The position numbers and the translations under genes were made by a program. Below the pieces are notes generated by a model. It was not told where the DNA came from. It ran no database searches and worked only from the letters and a program-made list of their open reading frames with translations. Shown here in pieces: positions 41,839-50,857 of a stretch of DNA of 64,000 bases. Origin of the DNA: JBCBSZ01 sp039818945 (GTDB lineage Bacteria > Actinomycetota > Acidimicrobiia > Acidimicrobiales > Poriferisodalaceae); contig JBCBSZ010000010.1 of the NCBI GenBank assembly GCA_039818945.1, positions 1-64,000 of the forward strand, given 5' to 3'. Each line of letters starts with the position of its first letter. Positions within the stretch are counted from its first letter, which is position 1.

Positions 41839-42936
41839 ATGGCACGTGCGCGCGCAGCCCTCCGGTACCTGACCGTCCTGCTCTCCGTGGTGCTCGTCGC
41901 CGCGGCCTGCGGTGGCGACGACGGCACGACGGTCGATGCCGTCGGGCCCGACGTCGCGATCGAGGCCTCGCCGGCGTTCCTCGCCTCGGTCGCCGAGCGC
42001 AGCGACGCGGCCAGCTACCGCTTCGAGCTGGACATGAACATGCGGATGGACCTCGGCTTCGAAGCGATCGACATCGACCCGGACGAGCCGTTCGTCTACG
42101 GCGCGCAGGCCAGCCCGGAGCTGCTCTCGATGACCCTCGACCTCGGGGTGTTCTTCGAGGCGATGATCGAAGGGATGGGCGACCTCGGGGCCGGGATGGA
42201 GGCGTTCCTGCCCGACGGCGACTCGATGCGCATCGACATGGTCGTGGACGGGGAGACGCTCTGGATGCGGGCTCCGGCATTCGCCGAGATCGCCGCGCTC
42301 GACCCCTCGATCGGCGCCGACCCGACCTTGGCGCCGTTCCTGAGCCTCGGCGAGCAGTGGGGCCGCGTCGACATCGGCGACCTGGAGGGGAAGGTCCCGG
42401 CGAGCGATCTCGCCGCGCTGGCCGGCACACAGGCCGTCGCCCCCGAGGACATGCTGTCGCTCCTCGGCGACGTCGAGGACGTGACCGAGCTCGGCACCGA
42501 CGAGATCCGGGGTGTCGCGGTGACCGGTCTCCGTGGCGTCACCACGTTCGGGGCGCTGCTCGAGGCCCAGGGCCAGTCGATCGAGGACTTCCAGGAGCAG
42601 ATGGGCATGGGTGCCGGGATGGACCCGATCACCGCCCGGGAGATGGAGCAGGCCATGTCGGCGTTCATCGACTCACCGGCCGACTTCGCCGTCTGGGTCG
42701 ACCGGGCCGGCATGCTCCGCCGCTTCGAGTTCGACATGGACCTCGGCGCGATGATGGCGGAGCTCGCCGGCGATCTGGGCCCGATGATGGGCGGCATGGA
42801 GTTCTCGGTCGGCTACGTGATGGACATCTTCGACTACGGCCAGGACGTGGGCGTCGAGGTCCCGAACCCGGAGAACCCGGTCGACCTGACGTCGCTGTTC
42901 GCCTCGCTCCTCGCCGGCGGCGCGACCATCAGCTGA
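41839..42936 (+). CDS. LppX/LprG-like lipoprotein, function unknown
   Basis: 365 residues. Lipobox VVLVAAACGGD. The mature part contains DAASYRFELDMNMRMDLGFE, VVDGETLWMRAPAFAEIAAL, LGEQWGRVDIGDLEG and AVWVDRAGMLRRFEFDMDLG. Strand-rich sequences of this kind (a Y-RF-E strand, a W-x-R/M strand and a D...FEFDMD strand) are seen in the LppX/LprG lipid-binding lipoproteins of actinobacteria. Methionine is frequent. It could move lipid at the outer membrane face. It is convergent with GH42, the two stop codons touching. Confidence 0.65.
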   Translation: MARARAALRYLTVLLSVVLVAAACGGDDGTTVDAVGPDVAIEASPAFLASVAERSDAASYRFELDMNMRMDLGFEAIDIDPDEPFVYGAQASPELLSMTLDLGVFFEAMIEGMGDLGAGMEAFLPDGDSMRIDMVVDGETLWMRAPAFAEIAALDPSIGADPTLAPFLSLGEQWGRVDIGDLEGKVPASDLAALAGTQAVAPEDMLSLLGDVEDVTELGTDEIRGVAVTGLRGVTTFGALLEAQGQSIEDFQEQMGMGAGMDPITAREMEQAMSAFIDSPADFAVWVDRAGMLRRFEFDMDLGAMMAELAGDLGPMMGGMEFSVGYVMDIFDYGQDVGVEVPNPENPVDLTSLFASLLAGGATIS

Positions 42937-44937
42937 TCAGACGTCCTCGGCCACCACGGCGACACCGCCCGCCTCGATCAGGAGCGCGGGGCCCGTGCGG
43001 CCACCGAGGAGGTCGCGGCCGGTGACGGCGATCTCGACCGCGGCGTCGCCGTGGTTGACGACGAACACGAAGGTCCCGCTCGGACCGCGCCGCCGCACCG
43101 CCTCGACGCCGTCCGGCAGCCCCGGCAGGACCGGGCGCACCCCCGCCTCCCCGACGACGATGTCGAGCAGGCCGGCGAGGCCGTCGGGCTCGAGCCGCGT
43201 CCCGAGGTACCACGCCACCCCGTCGCCGACGGTGTGCCTCGTGACCGCCGGGGACCCGACGTAGGGACCGGTCCGGTAGGTGACCACCGCCTCGGCGCCG
43301 CGGAGGTGGGTGTGCTCGACCCACGTCGTGGCCCTCGTCCCGTCGGTGAGCTCGACGATGTCGCCGTCGGCGAGCGGGTGGAGCTCCTCGGTGACGATGC
43401 CGAGCAGGTCCCGGAACGCACCCGGGTAGCCGCCGGGCCGGACGTGATCGTGCTGGTCGACGATGCCGCTGAAGTAGGTCACCAACGCCACACCGCCGGC
43501 GGCGACGAACCGCTCCAGCTCGGCGATGGCGCCGTTGTCGACCATGGTCAGCGTCGGCACCAGGACGAGCCGATAGCCGTCGAGGGATGCGCCGGCCCGG
43601 ACCACGTCGACCGTGATGCCGGCCTGCCACAGCGCACGGTGCAGCGCCCGGGCCTGGTCGGGGTAGCGGACCGCCTGGCTGGGCCGCGAGTCGAGCTCGT
43701 TGGTCCACCAGCTGTCCCAGTCGTAGACCAGCGCCACCGACGCCTCGACCGTCGTGCCGACGACCTCGTCGAGCCGGCCGAGCGCGGCGCCGAGGGACAC
43801 GACGTCTCGCCACACCTTGGTGTCGGTGCCGGCGTGGGGGACCATCGCCGAGTGGTACTTCTCGGCGCCCGCCACCGACTGGCGCCACTGGAAGAACATG
43901 GCGCCGTCCGCGCCCCGGGCCACGTGCTGGAGGCTGTGGCGCTGGAGCTCGCCCGCTCGCTTCGGGACGTTGCGCTCCTGCCAGTTCACGGCGCTCGTCG
44001 AGTGCTCCATCACCACCCACGGGTCGCCGCCGGCGAGGCCGCGCGAGACGTCGGCGCAGTACGCGAGCTCGATGTGCGCCTCGGGGTCGACCGAGTGGGT
44101 GTAGTGGTCGATCGCGACCACGTCGACGTGGGACGCGAACGCCCAGTAGTCGACCGGCTCGAAGCCGCTGCCGATCACGAAGTTCGTCGTGACGGGCACG
44201 GTGGGTGTGACGCGGCGGAGGATGTCGCGCTCGGCGCAGAAGAGGGCGATCAGCTCATCGGTCGAGAAGCGCCGGAAGTCGAGCTGCTGGGTGGGGTTGG
44301 GGAAGCTCGGCGCGGCGCGGGGCGGGAGCACCTCCTCCCACCGGTGATAGCGCTGGCTCCAGAAGTTCGTGCCCCACGCGCGGTTGAGGCCGTCGAGCGT
44401 GCCGTAGCGCTCCTCCAGCCAGCGGCGGAAGGCGGCGGCCGACACGTCGCAGTAGCACCGGCTCACGTGGCAGCCGTACTCGTTGCTCACGTGCCACACG
44501 CGCAGCGCCGGATGCTCGCCGTAGCGCTCGGCGATCCGCTCGGTGAGGATCGCGGCACGCTCGCGGAAGATCGGCGAGCTCGGGCAGTACGCCTGGCGGG
44601 CACCGGGCGACAGCCGGATCCCGGTGGCGGTGACCGGCAGGGTCTCGGGGTGGCGGGCGGCCAACCACGGCGGCGGCGACGCCGTGGCGTTGGCCAGGTT
44701 GACCCCGATCCCCCCGCCGTCGAGGAGATCGAGCACCCGATCGAGCCACCCGAACTCGAACCGGTCCGGCTCGGGTTCGAGCAGCGCCCACGAGAAGATC
44801 GCCACGCTGACGAGGTTGACGCCCGCCTCCTGCATCAGCCGGACGTCGTCGACCCAGACCTCCTCGTCCCACTGCTCCGGGTTGTAGTCACCGCCGTGGA
44901 TCATCCGGTCCCACGGCCAGGCGAGGTCGTCAGCCAC
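42937..44937 (-). CDS. glycoside hydrolase family 42 beta-galactosidase
   Basis: 666 residues. The N-terminal barrel begins WPWDRMIHGGDYNPEQW; the acid/base Glu is in VWHVSNEYGCHVSRCYCD, which also carries the Cys cluster that binds zinc in GH42, and the nucleophile Glu is in WVVMEHSTSAVNWQ. The trimerisation domain (GAMFFQWRQSVAGAEKYHS onward) and a C-terminal beta domain follow. It hydrolyses terminal beta-galactosides in the cytoplasm, with no signal peptide. GTG 44937 overlaps the upstream GT-B-like gene by 8 bases, so the two are coupled. Confidence 0.93.
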   Translation of the reverse strand: MADDLAWPWDRMIHGGDYNPEQWDEEVWVDDVRLMQEAGVNLVSVAIFSWALLEPEPDRFEFGWLDRVLDLLDGGGIGVNLANATASPPPWLAARHPETLPVTATGIRLSPGARQAYCPSSPIFRERAAILTERIAERYGEHPALRVWHVSNEYGCHVSRCYCDVSAAAFRRWLEERYGTLDGLNRAWGTNFWSQRYHRWEEVLPPRAAPSFPNPTQQLDFRRFSTDELIALFCAERDILRRVTPTVPVTTNFVIGSGFEPVDYWAFASHVDVVAIDHYTHSVDPEAHIELAYCADVSRGLAGGDPWVVMEHSTSAVNWQERNVPKRAGELQRHSLQHVARGADGAMFFQWRQSVAGAEKYHSAMVPHAGTDTKVWRDVVSLGAALGRLDEVVGTTVEASVALVYDWDSWWTNELDSRPSQAVRYPDQARALHRALWQAGITVDVVRAGASLDGYRLVLVPTLTMVDNGAIAELERFVAAGGVALVTYFSGIVDQHDHVRPGGYPGAFRDLLGIVTEELHPLADGDIVELTDGTRATTWVEHTHLRGAEAVVTYRTGPYVGSPAVTRHTVGDGVAWYLGTRLEPDGLAGLLDIVVGEAGVRPVLPGLPDGVEAVRRRGPSGTFVFVVNHGDAAVEIAVTGRDLLGGRTGPALLIEAGGVAVVAEDV

Positions 44938-46474
44938 GCTCGACGTGGCTGCCCTCCGGCACGCGCTTCCACGTCGTCCCGGTCGCGAGCGCGACGCACT
45001 GGTAGGCGCCGTCGTAGATGCCGATGTGCTTGTTCTTGACGATGCAGTCGCAGAACATCTCGAGCAGGTCGGTCTCCTTCGTGAGGAGGTCGATGGCCTG
45101 CAGCGTCCGCGGGATGGTGCGGGTCTCGATGGTGCCGTCGCCGACCTCGGCGCCCCGGATGGCACCCCACGCCTCGTGGGCGCCGACGCGCTCGTTGAAG
45201 ATCTTCGGCACGGGGTAGAAGGCGAGCTCCGACGGCTTCGTGATCAGCACGTCGCTGACGCGCATCAGGTAGTTGGTGGCGTAGACCCCGTGGAAGGTGT
45301 TGTCGAAGAGCAGCACGTGCAGGCCGGAGGCCTCGCTGTCGCGGATCTCGTCGGCGAAGGCCCGGGTCTCGTCCCAGGTGAAGTGGGTCTGCACGCTCGA
45401 CGCCGCCGCGCCGAGCTCGGCCTGCAGCCAGTCCCAGTTGTCGGCGTGGTCGCCGAGGTTGACGAACAGCGTCAGCTCGCCGCGGTCGATCATCGGCCGG
45501 CAGTGGTCGATGATCGCCTTGAAGAGCTCGCGCTGGGCGCCGGCGCCGCCCATGGTCAGCAGGAAGCGCCGGGGCTCCCCGTTGGCCATGCGGGCCAGGC
45601 GCGCTGCGCAGTCGACCTCGATGTTCTCGACCAGCTCGTGGTCGATGTGGTGCCCGACGTACTCGATGGCGTCGGCCGGGGTCGGGTTGAGGATCCGGTC
45701 GTCCTCCGCGAACCCGTTCATGATGCGGAACCCGTAGTAGCCCGACGGCGACTGCACCGCGTGGGTCGCGCCCTCGGTCAGCTGGAAGGCCATCGGCCAG
45801 TTGTCGAACATCATGTCGACGACGTTGGTCATGCCGCCGGCCACCGCGCCCATGCAGTTCCACATGTGCGCCGTGAGGATCGGCATGTCCGACGGCAGCG
45901 CGTGGTGGAGGTTCGCGAACAGCTCGCTCTTGCGGTAGTCGCGGGCGTTGGCCTTGAGGAACCGCCACGGCCAGCCGATCGCCTGGTTGTTGAGGAGCCA
46001 GTTGAGGCCGGGCAGCGTCTTGTCGCCGGAGGTGACCGACTCCCACACGTACTTGTTGAAGGCGCCGCTGCGCTGCGAGACCCGGGAGTACTTGCTGTAG
46101 TTCGTGTTCCACCAGTTGATGGCGTCCTGGGTGATGCCCGGGATCCCCAGCAGGTCCAGCCACAGCGGGGTGTACCCCATGGCCTGCGCGGCCGAGGCAC
46201 CCGCCATGGCGATGCGGTAGTGGCCGAAGCCCATGCGGATGGTCGAGATGACCACGCCGGTCTCGGGATCGATGGGATCGCCGTCGGTGCCGCGCACGAC
46301 GTTGCGGATGCCGAGCACGTCGCCGAGCTCCGGGTTGTCCACCACGCTCAGCTCGTACCGCTCGTTCGCGTCGTAGTCGAACTGCTTGACGAACATCTGC
46401 TGCCACTCGAGGGCCTTGCGGTCCTGGGCGGGCGTGATCGTGTTGCCGTAGAGCGAGAAGCGCTGCTTGTCCAT
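44930..46474 (-). CDS. GT-B-like glycosyltransferase candidate, family not recognised
   Basis: 514 residues, no signal peptide. I could not place it in a named family. Two parts suggest a GT-B fold: GFGHYRIAMAGASAAQAMGY with a Gly-rich loop near the N-terminus, as in MurG and galactolipid synthases, and in the C-terminal half FLLTMGGAGAQRELFKAII followed by VLITKPSELAFYPVPKIF, resembling the donor-site loops of MurG-like enzymes. The region between is long and rich in aromatic residues. ATG 46474 has AAGGAG upstream and TAGCGT 30-40 bases before it. Overlap with GH42 suggests a shared galactoside substrate, by inference. Confidence 0.55.
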   Translation of the reverse strand: MDKQRFSLYGNTITPAQDRKALEWQQMFVKQFDYDANERYELSVVDNPELGDVLGIRNVVRGTDGDPIDPETGVVISTIRMGFGHYRIAMAGASAAQAMGYTPLWLDLLGIPGITQDAINWWNTNYSKYSRVSQRSGAFNKYVWESVTSGDKTLPGLNWLLNNQAIGWPWRFLKANARDYRKSELFANLHHALPSDMPILTAHMWNCMGAVAGGMTNVVDMMFDNWPMAFQLTEGATHAVQSPSGYYGFRIMNGFAEDDRILNPTPADAIEYVGHHIDHELVENIEVDCAARLARMANGEPRRFLLTMGGAGAQRELFKAIIDHCRPMIDRGELTLFVNLGDHADNWDWLQAELGAAASSVQTHFTWDETRAFADEIRDSEASGLHVLLFDNTFHGVYATNYLMRVSDVLITKPSELAFYPVPKIFNERVGAHEAWGAIRGAEVGDGTIETRTIPRTLQAIDLLTKETDLLEMFCDCIVKNKHIGIYDGAYQCVALATGTTWKRVPEGSHVERG

Positions 46475-46512
46475 CGATGCTCCTTCGTCGGACCGGTTCC
46501 GACAGCGACCGG

Positions 46513-46518
46513 ACGCTA
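46513..46518 (-). promoter_or_regulatory. candidate -10 box for the GT-B-like/GH42 operon
   Basis: On the reverse strand TAGCGT (TAnnnT) lies 38 bases before the ATG, leaving a leader of about 30 bases that includes the AAGGAG ribosome site. Confidence 0.35.
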
Positions 46519-46553
46519 GTGCCCTGACCACGAGAGCGAGCGAGCGCCGCTCG

Positions 46554-47366
46554 TCACGACCGCGGTCGGCGCCGGCGGAGCAGCACCTCCTGGGCGACGG
46601 AGGCGATGTGGACGCCGTCCGCTGCGAGGACGTTCCCGGTGGTGAGCCCGCGGCCGCCGGTGAGCCCGTGGGAGTCCATGTCGAAGTAGTGCCACCGGTC
46701 GACCCGGCTCGGGCGGTGGAACCACATGGCGTGATCGAGCGACGCCCCCATGAACAGCGATCGGTCGGTGCGGTCGCCGACGCTGTCGGGGTGGCTCGAC
46801 CGGGCCGCCGAGGTCGGTGCGGCGTCGGACATGAACGAGAGCGCGCACGCCTGCAGGATCGGATCGTCTCCCAGCTCGGCCCGGAGCCGGATCCAGTGGG
46901 CGGCCCAGCCGGTGCGCGTCGGGAGCGCCCGCCGGTCGAGCAGGCCGCCCCAGCCGGTGTCGTCGAGCGACGGGTCGTCGGGGGCCGGCAGGTCGGCGGG
47001 CAGCTCGACGATCTGGACGTCGGCCTCCTCCTCGACGACCTGGAACGAGCAGGCGAGGTTGAGGATCGCGCCGCCCGACTGCCGGGCCACGACCATGCGG
47101 GTCGAGAACGAGCGACCGTCGCGCAGGCGGTCGACCTCGTAGCGCACGGGCTCGGTGTGCGTGCCGGGCCGGATGAAGTAGGCGTGGAGCGAGTGGACGG
47201 CGTGCTCCTCGCGGACCGTGTGCGCGGCCGCTCGCAGGCCCTGGGCCAGGACCTGCCCACCGAAGAGACGATCCCACGGATAGCGGGCCGCCAGCCCCAC
47301 CCAGGTCTCGGGACCGTGGGGCTCCAGGGTCAACAGGTCCAGGAAGTCGACGTCGTCGATGCGCAT
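46554..47366 (-). CDS. acyl-CoA thioesterase II (TesB family)
   Basis: 270 residues, two hot-dog domains. Hallmarks are RLFGGQVLAQGLRAA, HSLHAYFIRPGTHTEPVRYE and MGASLDHAMWFHRPSRVDRW, ending with SHGLTGGRGLTTGNVLAADG. TesB enzymes hydrolyse medium and long acyl-CoA thioesters in the cytoplasm. ATG 47366 is the start. It is divergent from a WYL regulator across 70 bases. Substrate chain length is unknown. Confidence 0.93.
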   Translation of the reverse strand: MRIDDVDFLDLLTLEPHGPETWVGLAARYPWDRLFGGQVLAQGLRAAAHTVREEHAVHSLHAYFIRPGTHTEPVRYEVDRLRDGRSFSTRMVVARQSGGAILNLACSFQVVEEEADVQIVELPADLPAPDDPSLDDTGWGGLLDRRALPTRTGWAAHWIRLRAELGDDPILQACALSFMSDAAPTSAARSSHPDSVGDRTDRSLFMGASLDHAMWFHRPSRVDRWHYFDMDSHGLTGGRGLTTGNVLAADGVHIASVAQEVLLRRRRPRS

Positions 47367-47436
47367 GACCCGGCGATCATGTCACCCTCGGCGTCTCGCC
47401 GCAGCCGGTGCACCACCCCCTCGTCAAGATGGTGCG

Positions 47437-48135
47437 GTGAACCGCACCGACCGCCTCTACGCGATGGTCGAGGAGCTGCGCGCCGTCGCGCCGCGAGCCC
47501 GGACCGCCCCCTGGCTCGCCGAACGGTTCGAGGTGTCGATCCGCACCATCGAGCGCGACCTGCTCGCCCTGCAGGAGGCAGGGGTGCCGATCTGGTCGAC
47601 GCGGGGTCGCAACGGCGGCTACGCGATCGATCCCGCCGCGACGCTGCCCCCCGTCAACCTCTCCCCCGCCGAGGCCACCGCCATCGCCGTCGCGCTCACC
47701 ACCGCACCGGCGTCGCCGCTCGACGAGGCCGGTCGTACCGCCCTCACCAAGATCGTCAACGCCATGTCCGACACCGGACGTCAGGGCGCACGCGACCTGG
47801 CCGCCCGCATCCACCTCGTCGACGCCCCGGTCGGGGCGACCGACCTCCTCCGGGCGCTGGGCCGTGCGATCGCCGACAACCGGGTCGTCGAGATCGACTA
47901 CGTCGATCGCCACGGCGTCGGCACCGACCGCCGCACCATCGAGCCCGAGAACTTCCTCCGCATGCAGGGCCGCTGGTACGTCAACGCCTGGTGCCGTCGC
48001 CGACATGCGTCGCGCACGTTCCTGGCCGACCGCATCCAGCGGGTCGAGGTCCTCGACGAGACCAGCCCCGAGCGGCCCGGCCCCGGGGCGCTGGGCGGCG
48101 CCGACCTGGTCGCCAACCAGCTCGTCATCGAGTGA
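47437..48135 (+). CDS. WYL-domain transcriptional regulator
   Basis: 232 residues. An HTH_11 winged helix (RLYAMVEELRAVAPRARTAP, then RFEVSIRTIERDLLALQEAG and GRNGGYAIDPAATLPPV) is followed by a WYL domain (AIADNRVVEIDYVDRHGV, then EPENFLRMQGRWYVNAWCRR) whose WYL residues appear as RWYVNAW. WYL domains bind ligands or nucleic acid. The divergent TesB gene is a possible target. CAAGAT, 6 bases before the GTG, is a weak leaderless promoter candidate. The 3' end overlaps the convergent epimerase gene by 11 bases. Confidence 0.88.
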   Translation: MNRTDRLYAMVEELRAVAPRARTAPWLAERFEVSIRTIERDLLALQEAGVPIWSTRGRNGGYAIDPAATLPPVNLSPAEATAIAVALTTAPASPLDEAGRTALTKIVNAMSDTGRQGARDLAARIHLVDAPVGATDLLRALGRAIADNRVVEIDYVDRHGVGTDRRTIEPENFLRMQGRWYVNAWCRRRHASRTFLADRIQRVEVLDETSPERPGPGALGGADLVANQLVIE

Positions 48136-48826
48136 TCGGGCCGGGCCACCCCCGCCGGGGTGCCCAACCGAGCACGTCCTCGGCGCGGCCGGCGTCGAAC
48201 GACCCCGGACCGCACAGCAACAGGCGATGGTGGCCGCTCAGGTCGACGTCGAGCGCCCGGACGGTGGCTCGCACCACGTCGTCGACGTGCACGAACGCAC
48301 CGAGCTCGACCTCCGCCTCGGCGGTCGTGGCGAGGCCGTCGTCGTCGAGGATCAGCACCGGTCGCAGCACGACGGTCGGGATCCCGGTGCGAGCGGTCCA
48401 CGCCTCGCACATCTCCTCGACCATCCGCTTCGACATGCCGTAGGGCCGGGCCGCCCGGAGCGGGTGGTCGTCGTCGATCGGGAGGTGCTCCGGCTCGCCC
48501 TCGCCCTCGGCGCAGCCGAACACCTGACCCGAGCTGAACACGACCACGCGTCGGGCACGGGCGTGCTCGGCAGCGCGCAGCACGTGCCAGGTGCCGCCGA
48601 CGTTGGTCGCGACGATGTCCTCCGGCGTTCCGGCGGTGTCGTGCGCCAGCGCACCCGCGTGCACGATCGCCGAGCACCCGTCCGCCGCCTCCCGCACCGC
48701 CACGGGGTCGCGCAGGTCGTCGCCGACCGCGAGGTCGAAGCGGCGCACACGATCGCCCCGTGCCTCGAGCACCGCCGAGACCGCACGACCGACCTGTCCG
48801 GACGATCCGGTCACGAGGAGGGCCAC
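48125..48826 (-). CDS. NAD(P)-dependent epimerase/dehydratase (extended SDR)
   Basis: 233 residues, short for the class. The Rossmann motif is LLVTGSSGQVGRAVSAVL, the Tyr/Lys catalytic pair is in RPYGMSKRMVEEMCEAW, and VVVFSSGQVFG precedes it. Extended SDRs use NAD(P) to modify nucleotide sugars and similar compounds; the short C-terminal region, ending soon after FVHVDDVVRATV, fits the small isomerase subset. GTG 48826 is chosen because the Rossmann motif starts two residues in; the open frame upstream lacks a ribosome site. Confidence 0.82.
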   Translation of the reverse strand: MALLVTGSSGQVGRAVSAVLEARGDRVRRFDLAVGDDLRDPVAVREAADGCSAIVHAGALAHDTAGTPEDIVATNVGGTWHVLRAAEHARARRVVVFSSGQVFGCAEGEGEPEHLPIDDDHPLRAARPYGMSKRMVEEMCEAWTARTGIPTVVLRPVLILDDDGLATTAEAEVELGAFVHVDDVVRATVRALDVDLSGHHRLLLCGPGSFDAGRAEDVLGWAPRRGWPGPITR

Positions 48827-48945
48827 GGGCCCATCCTCTCGGCGATCGTCGAGCGCCGCATCGAGATTCTTCCGGAATCCCGACAGGGGGCTGTCGCCCG
48901 GGTGCCGGAGGCTGGGCTCACCGACGAGACACGAGGAGAGATGAG

Positions 48946-49302
48946 ATGGGTGCACCCGTGGTGTGGTTCGAGGTGGGCGGCCAGGACGCCGACCGCCTCC
49001 AGGACTTCTACAGCGGCCTGTTCGACTGGAAGCTGACCCCGATGGACGACCAGGACTACCGCATGGTCGAGACCGGGACCGAGGACGGGATCCCGGGCGG
49101 GATCTACGCCTCGCCCCCGGAGTTCGGCAGCTACGTGACCTTCTACGGCGCGGTCGCCGACATCGCCGGCTCGGTCACCGAGGCGGTCGAGCTGGGCGGT
49201 TCGCTCGTCCAGCCCCCGACGCCGTTGCCCAACGGCGCCATGGTCGCCCTGGTGGACGACCCCGAGGGCCATCGGATCGGGCTGATCCAGCAGGCCGCCT
49301 GA
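48946..49302 (+). CDS. VOC-superfamily protein
   Basis: 118 residues with one pair of VOC modules: WFEVGGQDADRLQDFYSGLF at the start, MVETGTEDGIPGGIYASPPE in the middle, and MVALVDDPEGHRIGLIQQ at the end. Sequences of this type, with WFEV...DADRL-FY-GLF, are small dimeric proteins that may bind a metal or act as antioxidant or resistance factors. ATG 48946 follows GGAGAGATGA. Ligand unknown. Confidence 0.82.
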   Translation: MGAPVVWFEVGGQDADRLQDFYSGLFDWKLTPMDDQDYRMVETGTEDGIPGGIYASPPEFGSYVTFYGAVADIAGSVTEAVELGGSLVQPPTPLPNGAMVALVDDPEGHRIGLIQQAA

Positions 49303-49379
49303 CCACACGGCCGTGCGGCGGTGATGTGGGCGACTCCCCATCCGCCGCCGCGCGGTCGTCGGTCTGCGACCCTGGAGGC

Positions 49380-50018
49380 GTGTCGCCCGAGGCCAAGCGT
49401 CGAAGCCAGCTCGCCCTCCTCGCCGCCCCGATCGTCTGGATCGGCCTGATCGGCACCATCGCGCTCCTGGCGAGCCCGGACCCCCAGGAGCTGTCCGAGG
49501 AGGTCGCCGCGCTGGTCGGGCGGGAGATCGTCGTCGTCGGCGACTCCTTGGTCGTCGACGCCGAACCCCAGCTGCGCACCGTGCTCGCCGGGACCGAGCT
49601 CCGCATCGAGGCGGCACCCGGGCGCCCGTTGTCGCGGGGACTCGAGATCGACGGGACGATCGTGCTCGACGAGCTGGCCGCCGACCCGCCCGAGATCGTC
49701 GTGGTCGCGCTGGCCCGCAACGACATCGGCGACGACGACCACGCCGAGCAGGTGGCAGCGGCGATGGACGCGTTCGGCGACAGCTGCGTCGTCTGGGTGA
49801 ACGGTGCACCCGCCGCCAACGAGGAGATGCGGGTCGTCAACGACGTGATCGCCGAGAGCGCAGCCCAACGCCCGGACGTGCACGTCGCGGACTGGGCCGC
49901 CGAGCTCGATCCGCGCACCGACAGCTGGCTGTCCGCGCAGAGTGGCGCGTTGACCGACGACGGTCGCTGGGGGTTCGCCCGGACGATCGCCGACGCCGTC
50001 TCCGACGACTGCCTGTGA
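49380..50018 (+). CDS. membrane-anchored SGNH-like protein with altered catalytic residues
   Basis: 212 residues. One N-terminal membrane span (LALLAAPIVWIGLIGTIALL) leads to an extracellular SGNH-fold domain: REIVVVGDSLVV (block I, GDS) and VVVALARNDIGDDDHAEQV (block III, ND). The final DxxH block, which should resemble DGVHLT, reads SAQSGALTDDGRWG, with neither Asp nor His in place, so esterase activity is doubtful. GTG 49380 follows GGAGG. The next gene overlaps its stop by 4 bases. Substrate unknown; a binding role is possible. Confidence 0.65.
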   Translation: MSPEAKRRSQLALLAAPIVWIGLIGTIALLASPDPQELSEEVAALVGREIVVVGDSLVVDAEPQLRTVLAGTELRIEAAPGRPLSRGLEIDGTIVLDELAADPPEIVVVALARNDIGDDDHAEQVAAAMDAFGDSCVVWVNGAPAANEEMRVVNDVIAESAAQRPDVHVADWAAELDPRTDSWLSAQSGALTDDGRWGFARTIADAVSDDCL

Positions 50019-50848
50019 TCCCGCCCCCGCCCCCGGGGGCGCTTCGGGTCGTGACGTGGAACCTCTGGTGGCGATTCGGGCCCGACCCCGATGCCCGTCA
50101 CCGGGCGATCGCCGAGGTGCTCCGACGGGTCCGGCCCGACGTCGTCTGCGTGCAGGAGGTGCACGGCGACGACGACGGCGCCGACCGGGCCCGCGAGCTC
50201 GGTGCGGCCCTCGGGCTCGAGGTCGCCCGGAGCGAACCGAAGGAGTTCCGGGGCGAGAGCTTCGGCAACGCCGTGCTCTCCCGCCACCCGATCGCCGAGC
50301 ACGGCGAGATCGCCCTCCCGCTCGCCGACGGCTCACCCGGGTTCCGCAACGCCACCTGGGCCCGACTGGCCACGCCCGGCGCCACGCTGCCGGTGATCAC
50401 CACCCACCTCGCCTTCCGCTTCGACGAGAGCGAGTTGCGTCAGCGCCAGGCGACCGCGCTGCTCGAGCTGGCCGCGGACCTCCGAGACGACGGCGACGAC
50501 GCACCGCCGGTCGTGCTGACCGGCGACCTCAACGCCGTTCCCGACAGCGACGAGATCCGGCTGCTCACCGGGCGTCGCGCCGCGCCCGTGCCGGGCATCG
50601 TGTTCACCGACGCCTGGCCCCAGGTGCGGGACGACCCGGGCCACACCTGGGACCGTCGGGTCCCCTACCTGGCCGACGCCGTCTGGCCCCAACGTCGCCT
50701 CGACTACGTGATGGTGTCGTGGCCCCGACCGAAGCCGCTCGGGAACCCGGTCCAGGCGTTCCTCATCGGCGACGAGCCGGTCGACGGGGTCTGGCCCAGC
50801 GACCATCTCGGGGTGGTGGTCGACCTCATCGGCGGACGCAACAGCTGA
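50015..50848 (+). CDS. endonuclease/exonuclease/phosphatase family protein
   Basis: 277 residues of the EEP fold, which uses a metal ion to cleave phosphodiesters or phosphate esters. Motifs: VVTWNLWWRFG, VVCVQEVHGDDD, GNAVLSRHPIAE, ITTHLAFRFDESELRQRQ, VLTGDLNAVPDSDEI, RLDYVMVSWP and WPSDHLGVVVDL, all of the catalytic Asn, Glu, His and Asp residues being kept. There is no signal peptide. GTG 50015 overlaps the upstream stop. The ligand could be a nucleic acid, a phospholipid or an inositol phosphate. Confidence 0.9.
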   Translation: MIPPPPPGALRVVTWNLWWRFGPDPDARHRAIAEVLRRVRPDVVCVQEVHGDDDGADRARELGAALGLEVARSEPKEFRGESFGNAVLSRHPIAEHGEIALPLADGSPGFRNATWARLATPGATLPVITTHLAFRFDESELRQRQATALLELAADLRDDGDDAPPVVLTGDLNAVPDSDEIRLLTGRRAAPVPGIVFTDAWPQVRDDPGHTWDRRVPYLADAVWPQRRLDYVMVSWPRPKPLGNPVQAFLIGDEPVDGVWPSDHLGVVVDLIGGRNS

Positions 50849-50857
50849 GTCGGCGCG

